DNA of 64,000 nucleotides from Streptomyces guryensis (GCF_021261325.1 NZ_JAJSBI010000021.1:62001-126000); one strand, 5' to 3'; positions 16,417 to 25,852 are shown, counted from the stretch's first letter. A program made the numbers and translations. Notes: a model not told the origin generated them from the sequence alone.

Positions 16417-18840
16417 GTGAACGCCACGACAGCCGCAGCACCGGTCACCGCATCGCCGGATCGTCGCCAGGCCACACTGGTCATGGCCTGTGTCGGCGTG
16501 TTCGTCGCCTACATGCCGGTGACCACCGTGTCGGTCAGTCTGCCCGCAATCCAGCGGGCGTTGCACGCACCGACCTCCCAACTGCAGTGGGTGACGGACG
16601 CGTTCGTGCTCCCGATGGCCGCGTTCGTCCTGACCGCCGGGGTGGTGGGGGACGTGTACGGCCGCAAGGGGGTGTTCCAAGCGGGCCTGCTGTGCTCGGC
16701 CGCAGGTGCCGCCACCGCGCTGGGTGCCCGCTCCATTGAGGTGCTGTGGGCAGGGCAGGCACTCTCCGGCCTGGGTGCCGCGGCGCTGCTGCCGACGACG
16801 CTGGCGCTGATCAGCCATGCGGTGCCGGACCCGCGCGAGCGCGGCAGGTTTGTCGGGCTGTGGGCGACCGCCCTGTCGGCGGCCCTGGCCTCCGGCCCGC
16901 TGGTCGCCGGCGGCATCCTGGAACATGCCGCCTGGCGCTGGATCTACCTGCTGCCGATCCCCGTCTCGCTGATCGCCCTGACCGCCTCGATCCCTCTCCC
17001 GGCCGACTCCCGCGCGCCGCGGGGGCGACGACTGGACTGGCTCGGGCAGCTCACCGCCGCGACGGCGGTCACCGCGCTCGTGTACGGCGTGATCGAGGGC
17101 GGTGCCGGTTCGTTCACGGACACCCAGGTGCTGGTGGCCCTGCCGCTGGCCGGCCTCGCCGCCCTCGCTTTCGTGATGGTGGAGCGGCACAGCCCGAGTC
17201 CGATGCTGGATCTGAGGCTGTTCCGCAGTTCCGGCTTCGTCGGCGCCACACTCGTCGCGATGATCACCTTTCTCGGGCTGATCGGCTTCTACTTCGCGAT
17301 GAGCCTGTACTACGGCGTCGTCCAGCGGCTGACCACGTTGGAAGCAGCCGAGCGGATGATCATGGTCAGTGGGACGACGCTGGTTCTCGGCCCACTGGTG
17401 GGCCGACTGACCCGGCACGTCAACGCCCGGGTCCTGATCACGGGCGGTCTGCTGGTGGCCGCAGGTGCTTTGCTGTCCTTGACAGGCGTCGAGGTCCACA
17501 CCTCGCTGGGCGCGCTGTCATGGCGGCTGGTGCTGCTGGGGCTCGGCCTGGGCTTCGTGATCACGCCGATGACGAACACGGCTGTCAACTCCGTGCCGTT
17601 CGAGCTGGCGGGCATGGCCTCGGCGGGCAGCAACGCCTTCCGCCAGCTCGGCGCGGCGTTCGGCCCGGCCGTACTGGGCGCCGTGCTCTCCACGCGGGCC
17701 ACGAGCACGCTGCCCGGGCACCTTGCGGATGCGGGCCTGACCGGGGCGATGGCCCGGCGCATCACCGAAACCGCCGCCGACAGCGGCCTGAGTGCGGTGG
17801 CCCGCATGCCACTGGGCGCCGACCGTGGACGTGCTCTGACGGCGCTGGGCGAGTCGTTCCTCGGCGGACTGAGACTGTGCCTGACCGTCAGCGCCGGCCT
17901 GCTTCTGCTGGCCGCGCTGGCGGCCGCGGTCCTGATCCGCCGCCCGCGCCCCTCGGCCGTACCGGACTCCGGGAGGGCACAAGGCGGGACGCCGGACGCG
18001 TCGCTCGACCGGGCGACGCGCACCACCGGAGACACCGCACACCTCGTCTCGGCCCCCCGACCGCCTGGCCCGCTGCTCTCGGGCCGAGTGAGCGACACGG
18101 ACGGGAGCGGCATGGCGGGCGCGACGCTGACCCTGATCTCACCGATCGGACGCCGGCTGGGACGGACGGTGGCGCGCGGCGACGGCACCTACCGGCTGGA
18201 CGCTCCCGGGCCCGGTGCGTATTTCCTGGTCACGGCGGCCTCCGGTCACCGGCCGCAGGCGCGGACCCTGCTGCTCGGGACGGAGCCGACGGCGTACGAC
18301 GTCGTCTTGCCCTCGATCCGCGGGCTGGCGGGCACGGTGACCGACGAGGAGGCCGGGCTGCCCCTGGAGGCAGCCGTCGTGACCGTGACGGACGTGCACG
18401 GCGCGGTGCTGGCGGCCGGCTCGACCGACGAGCACGGCCGGTTCGGCTTCCGGGAACTGCCGTACACCGACGGCACGGTGGAGGTGCGGGCGACCGCCAC
18501 CGGTTTCCGGCCGGCCGCGCTTCCGGTCCGGCTGTCCGACGCCGGTGCTGCCATGGTGCATCTGCCACTGCGGCCGAGCGCACGGCTGCGGGGAACCGTA
18601 CGCAGCGGCGCCGACCGCACGCCCCTGGCGGATGCGCGGGTGACGCTGGTGAACGCCGTCGGCGATGTCGTGGCCGACGCGATCACCGCAGCGGACGGCG
18701 ACTACGCCTTCACCGACCTCGACGCCGGCGAGTACACGGTCATCGCAGCCGGGTATCCGCTCGCGACGGTGCACCTGGCGGTGGGCAGCGGTCACGACCT
18801 GGACGGTCTGGACCTCGCCCTGGCCCACCCCGAAATCTGA
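16417..18840 (+). CDS. MFS drug-type exporter fused to three Ig-like repeats
   Basis: 807 residues from GTG 16417, which follows AAAGGAAG. Residues 1-510 are a 14-helix DHA2-type MFS exporter: TTVSVSLPAIQRAL with WVTDAFVLPMAAF, GVVGDVYGRKGVF (motif A) and GQALSGLGAAALLPTTLAL. After a linker, three repeats start near residues 555, 630 and 720 (SGRVSDTDGSGMAGATL, LAGTVTDEEAGLPLEAAVVT, LRGTVRSGADRTPLADARVT). Each has the pattern of carboxypeptidase-regulatory/MSCRAMM-type beta-sandwich domains (GDGTYRL, DEHGRFGF, ADGDYAF). The MFS part closely resembles the exporter at 21090. The role of the repeats is unknown; they may bind a partner. It is followed by its own double-domain Lrp regulator. Confidence 0.9.
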   Translation: MNATTAAAPVTASPDRRQATLVMACVGVFVAYMPVTTVSVSLPAIQRALHAPTSQLQWVTDAFVLPMAAFVLTAGVVGDVYGRKGVFQAGLLCSAAGAATALGARSIEVLWAGQALSGLGAAALLPTTLALISHAVPDPRERGRFVGLWATALSAALASGPLVAGGILEHAAWRWIYLLPIPVSLIALTASIPLPADSRAPRGRRLDWLGQLTAATAVTALVYGVIEGGAGSFTDTQVLVALPLAGLAALAFVMVERHSPSPMLDLRLFRSSGFVGATLVAMITFLGLIGFYFAMSLYYGVVQRLTTLEAAERMIMVSGTTLVLGPLVGRLTRHVNARVLITGGLLVAAGALLSLTGVEVHTSLGALSWRLVLLGLGLGFVITPMTNTAVNSVPFELAGMASAGSNAFRQLGAAFGPAVLGAVLSTRATSTLPGHLADAGLTGAMARRITETAADSGLSAVARMPLGADRGRALTALGESFLGGLRLCLTVSAGLLLLAALAAAVLIRRPRPSAVPDSGRAQGGTPDASLDRATRTTGDTAHLVSAPRPPGPLLSGRVSDTDGSGMAGATLTLISPIGRRLGRTVARGDGTYRLDAPGPGAYFLVTAASGHRPQARTLLLGTEPTAYDVVLPSIRGLAGTVTDEEAGLPLEAAVVTVTDVHGAVLAAGSTDEHGRFGFRELPYTDGTVEVRATATGFRPAALPVRLSDAGAAMVHLPLRPSARLRGTVRSGADRTPLADARVTLVNAVGDVVADAITAADGDYAFTDLDAGEYTVIAAGYPLATVHLAVGSGHDLDGLDLALAHPEI

Positions 18841-18857
18841 CCGACGCCTTCACCGAC

Positions 18858-18899
18858 GTACCGGACGGGGCCGCCCGAGCGGAGCGGCCGTACCGGTAC
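18858..18899. terminator. Imperfect long hairpin after the MFS fusion gene
   Basis: Arms 18858-18874 and 18884-18899 pair with small gaps (GTACCGG...CCGC against its complement). It starts 17 bases after the stop codon and probably ends or attenuates the transcript. Confidence 0.55.
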
Positions 18900-18935
18900 G
18901 GGCGCCTTCCGTGGGGACGGGACGGCGCCCCGCGC

Positions 18936-18974
18936 GAGACCCGGGACCGTACTCCCCCATGGGTCCCGGGTCTC
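18936..18974. terminator. Perfect 13-bp hairpin between MFS and Lrp genes
   Basis: GAGACCCGGGACC (18936-18948) pairs perfectly with 18962-18974 around a 13-base loop. With the hairpin at 18858 it probably separates transcription of the exporter and regulator. Confidence 0.6.
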
Positions 18975-19035
18975 CCCGCGACAGACAGCACCGGGCCCCG
19001 ACCGACCGCCCCGACACCGAGCCTTGGAGCTGGAC

Positions 19036-20001
19036 ATGCCCGTGAACTCCCCGGCACGCGACGTCCTCGACACACTCGACGTCCAGCTGCTGCGGGCTCT
19101 GCAGATCGACGGGCGCGCCTCGTTCAGCCGTATCGGGGCCGTGCTCGGCGTCTCCGACCGGACGGTCGCCCGCCGCTTCCAGCGGCTGTGCACCCTCGCG
19201 AACCTGCGGGTGGTGGGCATGACCGACGACCGCAGGCAGGGCGGGGTCAGCTGGATCGTCCGGCTGGGCTGTGTGCCCGACGCCGCCGAGAGCCTGGCGG
19301 ACACGCTGGCCCGGCGCCCTGACACGGTCTACGTCGCCGTGGCCTCCGGAGGCACCGAGGTGGTGTGCGGCGTGCGTGACACGGACGGACTCGTCCTGGA
19401 CCGGCTCCATCTCAGCGCAGGGGTCACGTCGGTCAGCGCCCACTGTGTGCTGCATTCCTTCCACAAGGGCGCGCTCGGCCCGGTCCACCGCATCGCTGCG
19501 CTCGCCCATGAGCAGGAGGCCGCGCTGCGCCCTCCGCCCGCGGAGTCGTCCGACCAACCGATCCCACGGCCGGCCTCGGACGATGTGCTCCTGGCGGCGC
19601 TGCGACGCAACGGACGAACGCCCCTCACCCAACTCGGCCAGGTCACCGGCCAGTCGGAGTCGGCCGTCCGGCGCAGGCTGGAGCGTCTGCGCTCGGCAGG
19701 TGTCCTCCACTACACCGTGCAGTTCGACCATGAGCAGCTCGACCACGGGTTCCGGGTGCTGCTGTGGCTCACCGTCGCCCCCGCCCACCTGACCCGCGTC
19801 GGACACGACCTCGCCGGCCACCCGGAGGTGAACTTCGCCGCGGCCGTCACGGGCGACTCCAACGTCGTTGTCTCCACGCACTTCGCCACGCGCAGAGAGC
19901 TGTACGCCTACCTCATCAGCGGCATCCGCGGCGTCGAGGGCATCGGGAGGGCGGAGACTTCGTCCGTCCTGCGTCAGGTCAAACGGCTCGCACACCCGTA
20001 G
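19036..20001 (+). CDS. Double-domain Lrp/AsnC-family regulator
   Basis: 321 residues from ATG 19036, placed 6 bases after GGAG. The N-terminal winged helix reads LDVQLLRALQIDGRASFSRI with RTVARRFQRL, and is followed by a ligand-type domain. A second AsnC helix-turn-helix (LLAALRRNGRTPLTQLGQVT with RRRLERLRSAG, about 185-230) and a second ligand-type domain complete the chain, so it is a fused tandem Lrp protein. Lrp proteins bind amino acids or related ligands and regulate adjacent transport genes. It follows the MFS fusion gene, and the same arrangement recurs at 21090-24420, which suggests control of export. Confidence 0.9.
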   Translation: MPVNSPARDVLDTLDVQLLRALQIDGRASFSRIGAVLGVSDRTVARRFQRLCTLANLRVVGMTDDRRQGGVSWIVRLGCVPDAAESLADTLARRPDTVYVAVASGGTEVVCGVRDTDGLVLDRLHLSAGVTSVSAHCVLHSFHKGALGPVHRIAALAHEQEAALRPPPAESSDQPIPRPASDDVLLAALRRNGRTPLTQLGQVTGQSESAVRRRLERLRSAGVLHYTVQFDHEQLDHGFRVLLWLTVAPAHLTRVGHDLAGHPEVNFAAAVTGDSNVVVSTHFATRRELYAYLISGIRGVEGIGRAETSSVLRQVKRLAHP

Positions 20002-20260
20002 GGCGGTGGCCGGGCGGACTTCAGCGCCCTGTCGGCGCCCAGGAGTGCCCAGGTGCAGGCTCACCGGACTGGTCCGGGCCACGATCTGCGCGGACATCGC
20101 CCACGGCAGGCGGTGCCCGGCGCCCGCGCCGAAGTCCGTCGCCACAACGCCCCGGCAGACCGCCCATGTCCGGATCACCGTCCCCTGGAGTCCGCCGACG
20201 AGACGGCGAGGGAAGGCGACGGTCGCAGCCTTCACCGCGTGGCGAAGTGGCACGGCCCGG

Positions 20261-20727
20261 AAAGACCCGGCGCCGAGTCGTCGAATCCCGGTGCGCTCCA
20301 ACCGGGCTGTCCGAGACGGGCGTCATACGTCTCGCCCTCGTACAGCCCGCTCGCGACGACCGGTCCGATGCCCGCGCGCCAGCCGGGGCCGGTGGTGACG
20401 ATGTGGGTGGTGCCGTCGGCGTAGGTGATGTGGAGTTCCGCGAACAGGCCGGTGTGCGAGCCGTACAGGTTCCGGGTACCGCCGTTGAAGCCGAGCAGTC
20501 CCCGGTACCAGCCGTCGGCCAGGTGTGCGCCCCACACGTTGGGGCCCGGCCGCAGCAGGCCGGTGACGTCGAACGTCTGGTAGCGATGCCGATGGCGATA
20601 GCTCGTCCAGCCGGGGGCCGGCACGACGTCGACCGAATACGCCGGATGCTGGCGCATCGGAGAAAGCGGCGGCCGGGGAAGCCGATGCAGCGGCGATGAC
20701 CTGTGCGGTCCACTGGTGCTGAGGCAT
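20261..20727 (-). pseudogene. Alpha-L-rhamnosidase (GH78) N-terminal fragment
   Basis: The minus strand carries PAPGWTSYRHRHRYQTFDVT, then NVWGAHLADGWYRGLLGFNG, LHITYADGTTHIVTTGPGW and SGLYEGETYDAR. This is the N-terminal beta-sandwich of bacterial alpha-L-rhamnosidases (Bac_rhamnosid_N type). An ATG at 20727 with an AAGGA box reads MPQHQWTAQVIAAA, a fitting gene start in another frame, so a deletion or frameshift lies near 20660. Homology ends after GFDDS at about 20261. The whole catalytic barrel is missing. Confidence 0.75.
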
Positions 20728-21014
20728 GACGTCCTTCTGACGGAGCGGGGCACAGCCGTCCGGTACACCCCCGCAGACGCAGCCCGTACGACCGCCGTGG
20801 GAGACAGTGGGAGACAGCGGTGCTCGGTGAGCAGAGAGAGGCTCAGTGCGCGGCGACCGCAACCGCCGCCTCCGGCTCTTCTTCCGGCTGGTTTCAAAGG
20901 CGGTATCAGCAGGCTGAGGACGAGGGCGCCCGGTCCGATGCCAAGACCCGAAGACGCGTCGCCGAACGAAGCGTTCCCCGGGTCTTGGTGTGCGGGAGTT
21001 GGTCCCGGCAGGCG
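20728..21014. other. Intergenic stretch with possible membrane-protein relic
   Basis: No intact gene. On the minus strand between about 20834 and 20960 two frames together read LGIGPGALVLSLLIPPL and EEPEAAVAVAAH-stop, which could be the C-terminal end of a lost transporter; this is weak. Confidence 0.3.
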
Positions 21015-21074
21015 GGGGGCGGGGCATCGTCTCCGGGGCCCTGTGAACGGCCCGGGAGACGATGCCCCGCCCCC
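21015..21074 (-). terminator. Perfect 20-bp stem-loop terminator of the MFS gene
   Basis: Bases 21015-21034 pair without mismatch with 21055-21074 around a 20-base loop, 15 bases after the stop of the minus-strand MFS gene. This is a very stable GC-rich structure without a T-run, as usual for Streptomyces. Confidence 0.8.
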
Positions 21075-21089
21075 TTCCTCGTCGGCCGG

Positions 21090-22730
21090 TCAGCCGCGCC
21101 GGTGACCGTGGGATTTGGCGGTGGCCATCGTCTCGTTCTTCTCGGCGGCGTCGGGGCGGCTGTGCTGTGCCGTGTCTGCGGCCTTCACACCGGCCGCTGC
21201 GGCCTGCCTGGGGCGGCGCAGGAGGGTGGCCGCGCACACGGCGGCGATCAGTACCAGCACCGCGGCCACGATGAGGCACAGCCGCATGCCGTCGATGAGG
21301 GAGTCGCCCAGGGCGCCGTAGACCTGTCCGGCGGTGGAGCCGAGGTTCATCCCGGCGACCGCGCCCAGGCCACCGTCCTTGGCGGTGGCGACGATGGTGT
21401 GGGCCTGGGTGCCCGTCACACCTGCGTCGGCGAGGTGACCGGGCAGGGTGTGCACGGCGCGGGTGGACAGCAGGGCGCCCAGGACGGCCGGGCCGAGCGC
21501 GCCGCCGACCTGGCGGAAGGCGTTGTTGGCGGCCGAGGCCATGCCGGCCAGCTGGTGCGGCACGGCGGCAACGGCGGTGGCCGTCATCGGGGTAGTGACG
21601 AGGCCGAGGCCGACGCCCAGCACGATCAGGCGCCAGGCGATGGAGCCGTAGGAGGTGTCGGCATCGAGGTTGGTCATGGCCAGGAGGGACCCGGCGATCA
21701 GCACCAGCCCCCCGGTGATCATCCAGCGGGCCTGGACGCGGTGCATGAGGCGGCCGGCCGGGGCGCCGGCCACGATCGCGGCGACCGGGACCAGCAGCAG
21801 GCGGGCGCCTGCCTCCAGGGTGCCGAGCTGCTGGACCATGCCGAAGTACAGGCTGAGGACGAAGAAGAAGCCGATCAGCCCCAGGAAGGTGATCAGGGCG
21901 ATGAGGGCGGTGGCGGTGAAGGCCGCGCTGCGGAAGACCGCCAGGTCCAGCATGGGGCTGGCGCTGCGCTTCTCCGCGACGACGAACGCGATCAGTGCGA
22001 CGACGCCCAGTGCGAGGGCGGCGACCACCTTCGGCGTGGTGAAGGAGTCGGCGCCGCCCTCGATCACGCCGTAGACCAGGGCGGTGACGCCGACGGCGGC
22101 GGTGATCTGGCCGGGCCAGTCGAGCTTGCGTCCGTGCGGGGCGCGCGAGTCGGTCAGCAGCGGGGCGGCGACGGCCATCGCGACCAGCGAGAGGGGGATG
22201 GACAGCAGGTAGATCCAGCGCCATGAGTAGTGGTCGAGGATCACGCCGGCGATGACCGGGCCGACCGCCAGGGCCGCGAGCAGGGCCATGGCCCACATAC
22301 CGATGAACTTGCCGCGCTCGCGGAAGTCGGGCACCGCGTGGCTGATCAGCGCCAGCGTGGTGGGCAGCAGCGCCGCCGAACCCAGGCCCGCCAGTGCCTG
22401 GCCCGCCCACAGGGTCTCGATGTTGTGCGCGCACAGGGCGACGGCCGCGCCGGCCGCGCTGAAGAACAGGCCGGCCTGGAAGACCTTCTTGCGGCCGTGG
22501 ACGTCGCCGAACACGCCGGCGGTCAGGATGAAGGCGGCCATGGGAAGGACGAACGCGTCCTGGACCCACGACAGTTGCGCGGTCGAGGTGTTCAGCGCCC
22601 GCTGGACGGCGGGCAGACTGACGGCGACCGTGGTGATCGGCAGATAGGCGACGAACACGCCGAGGCAGGCCATGACGATGGTGGCCGCCCGCCTGTCCGT
22701 CGACCCGCTCGCCGGTGTGATGACGTTCAC
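21090..22730 (-). CDS. DHA2-type MFS exporter
   Basis: 546 residues from GTG 22730, 7 bases after a GGAG box. The sequence follows the exporter at 16417 almost residue for residue in the N-terminal half (MACLGVFVAYLPITTVAVSL, VQDAFVLPMAAFILTAGVFG, ALAGLGSAALLPTTLALISH) with 14 predicted helices, but has only a short polar tail instead of the Ig-like repeats. Such proteins export drugs or cell-made metabolites using the proton gradient. It is divergent from a small relic and the Lrp-type regulator at 23407, mirroring the exporter/Lrp pairing at 16417-20001. Confidence 0.92.
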   Translation of the reverse strand: MNVITPASGSTDRRAATIVMACLGVFVAYLPITTVAVSLPAVQRALNTSTAQLSWVQDAFVLPMAAFILTAGVFGDVHGRKKVFQAGLFFSAAGAAVALCAHNIETLWAGQALAGLGSAALLPTTLALISHAVPDFRERGKFIGMWAMALLAALAVGPVIAGVILDHYSWRWIYLLSIPLSLVAMAVAAPLLTDSRAPHGRKLDWPGQITAAVGVTALVYGVIEGGADSFTTPKVVAALALGVVALIAFVVAEKRSASPMLDLAVFRSAAFTATALIALITFLGLIGFFFVLSLYFGMVQQLGTLEAGARLLLVPVAAIVAGAPAGRLMHRVQARWMITGGLVLIAGSLLAMTNLDADTSYGSIAWRLIVLGVGLGLVTTPMTATAVAAVPHQLAGMASAANNAFRQVGGALGPAVLGALLSTRAVHTLPGHLADAGVTGTQAHTIVATAKDGGLGAVAGMNLGSTAGQVYGALGDSLIDGMRLCLIVAAVLVLIAAVCAATLLRRPRQAAAAGVKAADTAQHSRPDAAEKNETMATAKSHGHRRG

Positions 22731-23091
22731 GGAAATTCTCCGTTTTCTCCCGTACGGCGTGGTGCGCCGCAGTCGGTTGGGTGGGGAGGGGTGGGTGGTG
22801 CTCAGGGACTGCCATGCCGAAGTCGGCAGCCCCTGCCTGGGCGACGCAGCCGGTGGCGTCCTCCAGACGTAGGTTGGCGACAGCGCTCCGCCGTTTACGT
22901 CGCTGTCAGCCCGAACTCCGCCCGGTGCGCGGCCGGATGGGCCTGCAGCTCGGCTCGGGAACGAGCACGCTCGAATGGGGTGTCGAGCGGAAGGCGTCGG
23001 CGGTGAGGTCCACGGGGACGAATGCCTCTCTCGGGAAGTGGTACTGCCCTTGTGCGGTGGTGCCACCGACTCGTCGGCCGGCGCGGGCCGG
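22731..23091. other. Intergenic stretch upstream of the MFS exporter
   Basis: No gene recognised. It should contain the exporter promoter; no clear -35/-10 pair was found. A minus-strand frame near 22913-23070 has some coding character but no recognisable family. Confidence 0.4.
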
Positions 23092-23337
23092 TCAGGGAGC
23101 GACGGCGACGCCGCGGCGGGCAGCCCTCAGGAGAGCCGCCGCGGGCACCGGGGCCATGTCATCGATCGCCCGCTGGATGCGGGAGAGACCGGCCCGTGGG
23201 AGCGCCGTCCGATGGGACGGCGTCACGTCCGTCGCGGTGAGGTGCGCCAGCAGGACGAAGGTGCCGATACAGACCGCCGCCGGCGCCAGCCGCGTACCCA
23301 TGGGAGTCACGCCCTTTCTTTTGGACATGACCAGCAT
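23092..23337 (-). pseudogene. Possible MFS N-terminal relic
   Basis: 81-codon frame with MGTRLAPAAVCIGTFVLLAH, then LTATDVTP and LSRIQRAIDDMA, which resembles the first helix and SLPAIQ-W region of MFS exporters, but the usual residues are scrambled and the frame ends early. It could also be a chance frame. Confidence 0.3.
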
Positions 23338-23406
23338 CCGCCTCGCAGCCCATAACTACGAAGCCAATTGCTGAAGACGAGCAGAAACCTCTATGCAGCT
23401 CCGAAA

Positions 23407-24420
23407 ATGTGTCACACTCCACTCGTGATCGACGATGTGGACATGAAAATCCTCCACGCCCTCCAGTGCGCACCCCGTCTCTCGTTCCGGCACATCGCCG
23501 AAGTGACCGGCGTGTCGGAGCAGACGGCCGCCCGCCGCTACCACGCCCTGCGCCGCAGCGGGGTGATGCGCGTGGTCGGCCTGGTCAACCCGGCCGTCCA
23601 CGGCAAGGCACAGTGGGTGGCCCGCATTCGCTCCCGCCCCGACCGGGTCGGGCCCCTGGCGGACTCCCTGGCCAAGCGGCCGGACATCGCCTACGCGAAC
23701 CTGGCTTCCGGCGGCTCGGAGATCATCTGCATGATCCGCTCCGCCGTCGAGGCCGAGCGCGACGACATCCTCCTGCGCCAACTGCCCCGCTCCGCCTCGG
23801 TCCTGGACGTCAGCATCGACCTCCTCCTGCACCCCTTCGGCGAGACCGGCACCAGCGAATGGACCGCCTACGGCAACGGCCTCACCCTCGAACAGGTACG
23901 GCAACTCACGTCCGACCGGCCAACCGTCCCCGCCGGCCCACTGCGGCCCCCCACGGACGAGGACGCCCCCCTGCTGGAAGCCCTCGCCGAGGACGGCCGC
24001 ACCACCCACACCCGCCTCGCCGAGCTCACCGGCTGGTCCAACGCCCGCGTCGCCCGCCGCCTGGAGGCCCTGGAGACCTCGGGCACGCTCTTCTACGACG
24101 TAGAACTACTGCCCGAGCGCCTCGGCCACACCCTCAACGCCACCCTCTGGCTGCGCGTCGCCCCCGCCCGCCTCGAACAAGCCGGGGAGGCGCTCGCGCG
24201 GCACGCCGAGGTCGCCTTCGCCGGCGCCATCAGCGGCCACCACAACCTGATGGTCAGCGTCATCTGCCGCGACGCCGAGGACTTCTACCGCTACCTCACC
24301 ACCAGCGTCGCCGCCATCGACGGCATCGACGCCTACGAGGTCAGCATCCGCGTCCGCCGTCTCAAACAGGCGGCCTCACTCATCTTCCACGGCCGCCTGG
24401 TCCCTACGGCATCCGCGTAG
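23407..24420 (+). CDS. Double-domain Lrp/AsnC-family regulator
   Basis: 337 residues from ATG 23407; GTG 23425 (VIDDVDMKILHAL) is an alternative, and neither has a good ribosome site. The first winged helix is DDVDMKILHALQCAPRLSF with EQTAARRYHALRRSG and is followed by an AsnC ligand-type domain. The second (LLEALAEDGRTTHTRLAELT, RVARRLEALETSG) begins near residue 190 and is again followed by a ligand-type domain (AEVAFAGAISGHHNLMVSV). It has the same architecture as the protein at 19036. It is divergent from the MFS exporter at 21090 and probably controls it. Confidence 0.9.
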   Translation: MCHTPLVIDDVDMKILHALQCAPRLSFRHIAEVTGVSEQTAARRYHALRRSGVMRVVGLVNPAVHGKAQWVARIRSRPDRVGPLADSLAKRPDIAYANLASGGSEIICMIRSAVEAERDDILLRQLPRSASVLDVSIDLLLHPFGETGTSEWTAYGNGLTLEQVRQLTSDRPTVPAGPLRPPTDEDAPLLEALAEDGRTTHTRLAELTGWSNARVARRLEALETSGTLFYDVELLPERLGHTLNATLWLRVAPARLEQAGEALARHAEVAFAGAISGHHNLMVSVICRDAEDFYRYLTTSVAAIDGIDAYEVSIRVRRLKQAASLIFHGRLVPTASA

Positions 24421-24506
24421 GAGCCCGCAGCGTGCTCGTGCCCCGGGCGGGGCCGACGCCTCGGCCCGGACCACTCGATTCGGGTACGGCGGCGAGGGGG
24501 AGGTGT

Positions 24507-24770
24507 CGTTGCGTGCGACGTGGTCCACGATGTCGTACGAGTACAGGTGGCCGGTGCCGTTGTCCTTCAGGGCCTGGAGGATCCAGGTGGTGGACCAGCC
24601 GAGGAAGGTGCCGATCTCCACCACCTCTCCGGGCGGGTCTTGCGCAGCAGGAAGTGATCTCCGCCTCGATGCCGTCGAATTGGGCTTTCAGCGAGGTCGG
24701 CGGCGCGAGCAGTTCCCGCTGCTTCTCGCGGGCCCGGTCGAGATCGTGAGCGTAGCTGCGATGAAGGTGG
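24507..24770 (-). pseudogene. SAM-dependent methyltransferase fragment
   Basis: The minus strand reads KAQFDGIEAEITS and, after a frameshift, VEIGTFLGWSTTWILQALKD with LYSYDIVDHVARN. This is the SAM-binding motif I region (GxFxGxST) of class I methyltransferases. Both ends are missing. It is an isolated relic next to the Lrp gene. Confidence 0.6.
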
Positions 24771-24812
24771 CACGTCGCACCCAGGTGCCGACTCCGGTGT
24801 CACACCCGGGTA

Positions 24813-25508
24813 TCAGGTGCCCGGGGCAGGCTGGGACATCCCCGGGGCGACCAGCCCCGACTCGTAGGCCAGGACGACGAGTTGGGTCCGGTCGCGGGCA
24901 TCGAGTTTGGTGAGAAGCCGGGTCATGTGGGTCTTGACCGTCTGCTCGGCCACCACGAGACTCGCAGCGATCTCCGCGTTCGACAGGCCCTGCGCCACCA
25001 GGAGCAGAACCTCCGTCTCCCGTGGCGTGAGGCCGTTCAGTCGGAGCCGGGCGTCCCGGCGGGGGGTGGGGCGGCGCCGGGCCACGTCCTCGATGAGGCG
25101 TCGGGTGACGGAGGGGGCGAGCAGCGCCTCACCGGCGGCGATCACCCGCACCGCCTGCACCAGTTCGGCGACCGGGGCGTCCTTCAGCAGGAAGCCGCTG
25201 GCCCCGGCGTGCAGGGCCTCGTACACGTAGTCGTCGATGTCGAAGGTGGTCAGCATGAGCACCTTGGGGCGGTGCACCACACCGGGCGGCGGATCCAGCA
25301 GCTGTCGGGCTGCCTCCAGCCCGTCCATCTCCGGCATCCGTACGTCCATCAGCACCACGTCGGGATGCGTGCTGCGGCTGACCTCGATGCCGAGCCGGCC
25401 GTTGGGCGCCTCCCCCACGACGTCGATGTCGCTCTGCGCCGACAGCAAGGCCGCGAACCCCGAACGCACCATGTCCTGATCGTCCACGACGACCACCCGG
25501 ATAGTCAT
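24813..25508 (-). CDS. NarL/LuxR-family response regulator
   Basis: 231 residues from ATG 25508, correctly spaced after AGGAGA (an ATG two codons upstream is closer to the box). The receiver domain has the acidic pair D9-D10, the phosphorylation site D55 in VVLMDVRMPEMDG and the conserved Lys in FLLKDAP. The C-terminal LuxR helix-turn-helix is LTPRETEVLLLVAQGLSNAE, followed by VVAEQTVKTHMTRLLTKL. It is the partner of the histidine kinase encoded 344 bp upstream on the same strand. Target genes are not evident; the secreted subtilase gene next to the kinase is one candidate. Confidence 0.95.
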   Translation of the reverse strand: MTIRVVVVDDQDMVRSGFAALLSAQSDIDVVGEAPNGRLGIEVSRSTHPDVVLMDVRMPEMDGLEAARQLLDPPPGVVHRPKVLMLTTFDIDDYVYEALHAGASGFLLKDAPVAELVQAVRVIAAGEALLAPSVTRRLIEDVARRRPTPRRDARLRLNGLTPRETEVLLLVAQGLSNAEIAASLVVAEQTVKTHMTRLLTKLDARDRTQLVVLAYESGLVAPGMSQPAPGT

Positions 25509-25852
25509 GTACATCTCTCCTGCCCCTGTCATCTGACGAGCTTCCAATCTCCCCTCGTGGCAAGGGCCGCCGCCTCGGTCGAACGGCCATGAGCAACCGG
25601 CCTGGACGGGCTGGGGCTCGGCCGAACGGCGGATGACGGGACGTCACGAGCCCCCGGCGCCGGTCGGGACGTGGTCCTCTCCGCCCGGGACGACCGCAGC
25701 CCGGATTCTGCAGTCGGCGGGCCGGGCAAGGAACGAACCGCACCGTGACGTCGCGGGTCTCACCCGACTACCGGCACCGGCCGCCGGTCTCTTTCAAGGC
25801 GCCGGCGGCCGCGCTCCTGCTCTCTACGGCGTGGCAGAGCGTGCCACAAAGG
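25509..25852. other. Gap between kinase and response regulator genes
   Basis: 344 bases with no recognised gene. Unusually long for a kinase/regulator pair of this type, which normally overlap, so the regulator may have its own promoter here. Confidence 0.4.

Noticed and set aside
20323..22815. 830-codon minus-strand frame overlapping the MFS exporter
   Set aside because: Out-of-frame shadow rich in Arg, Pro and Gly; the exporter in the next frame has clear transmembrane and motif structure.
14928..24800. Secondary metabolite gene cluster
   Set aside because: P450 and methyltransferase pieces are isolated relics; no PKS, NRPS, terpene synthase or RiPP genes are present.
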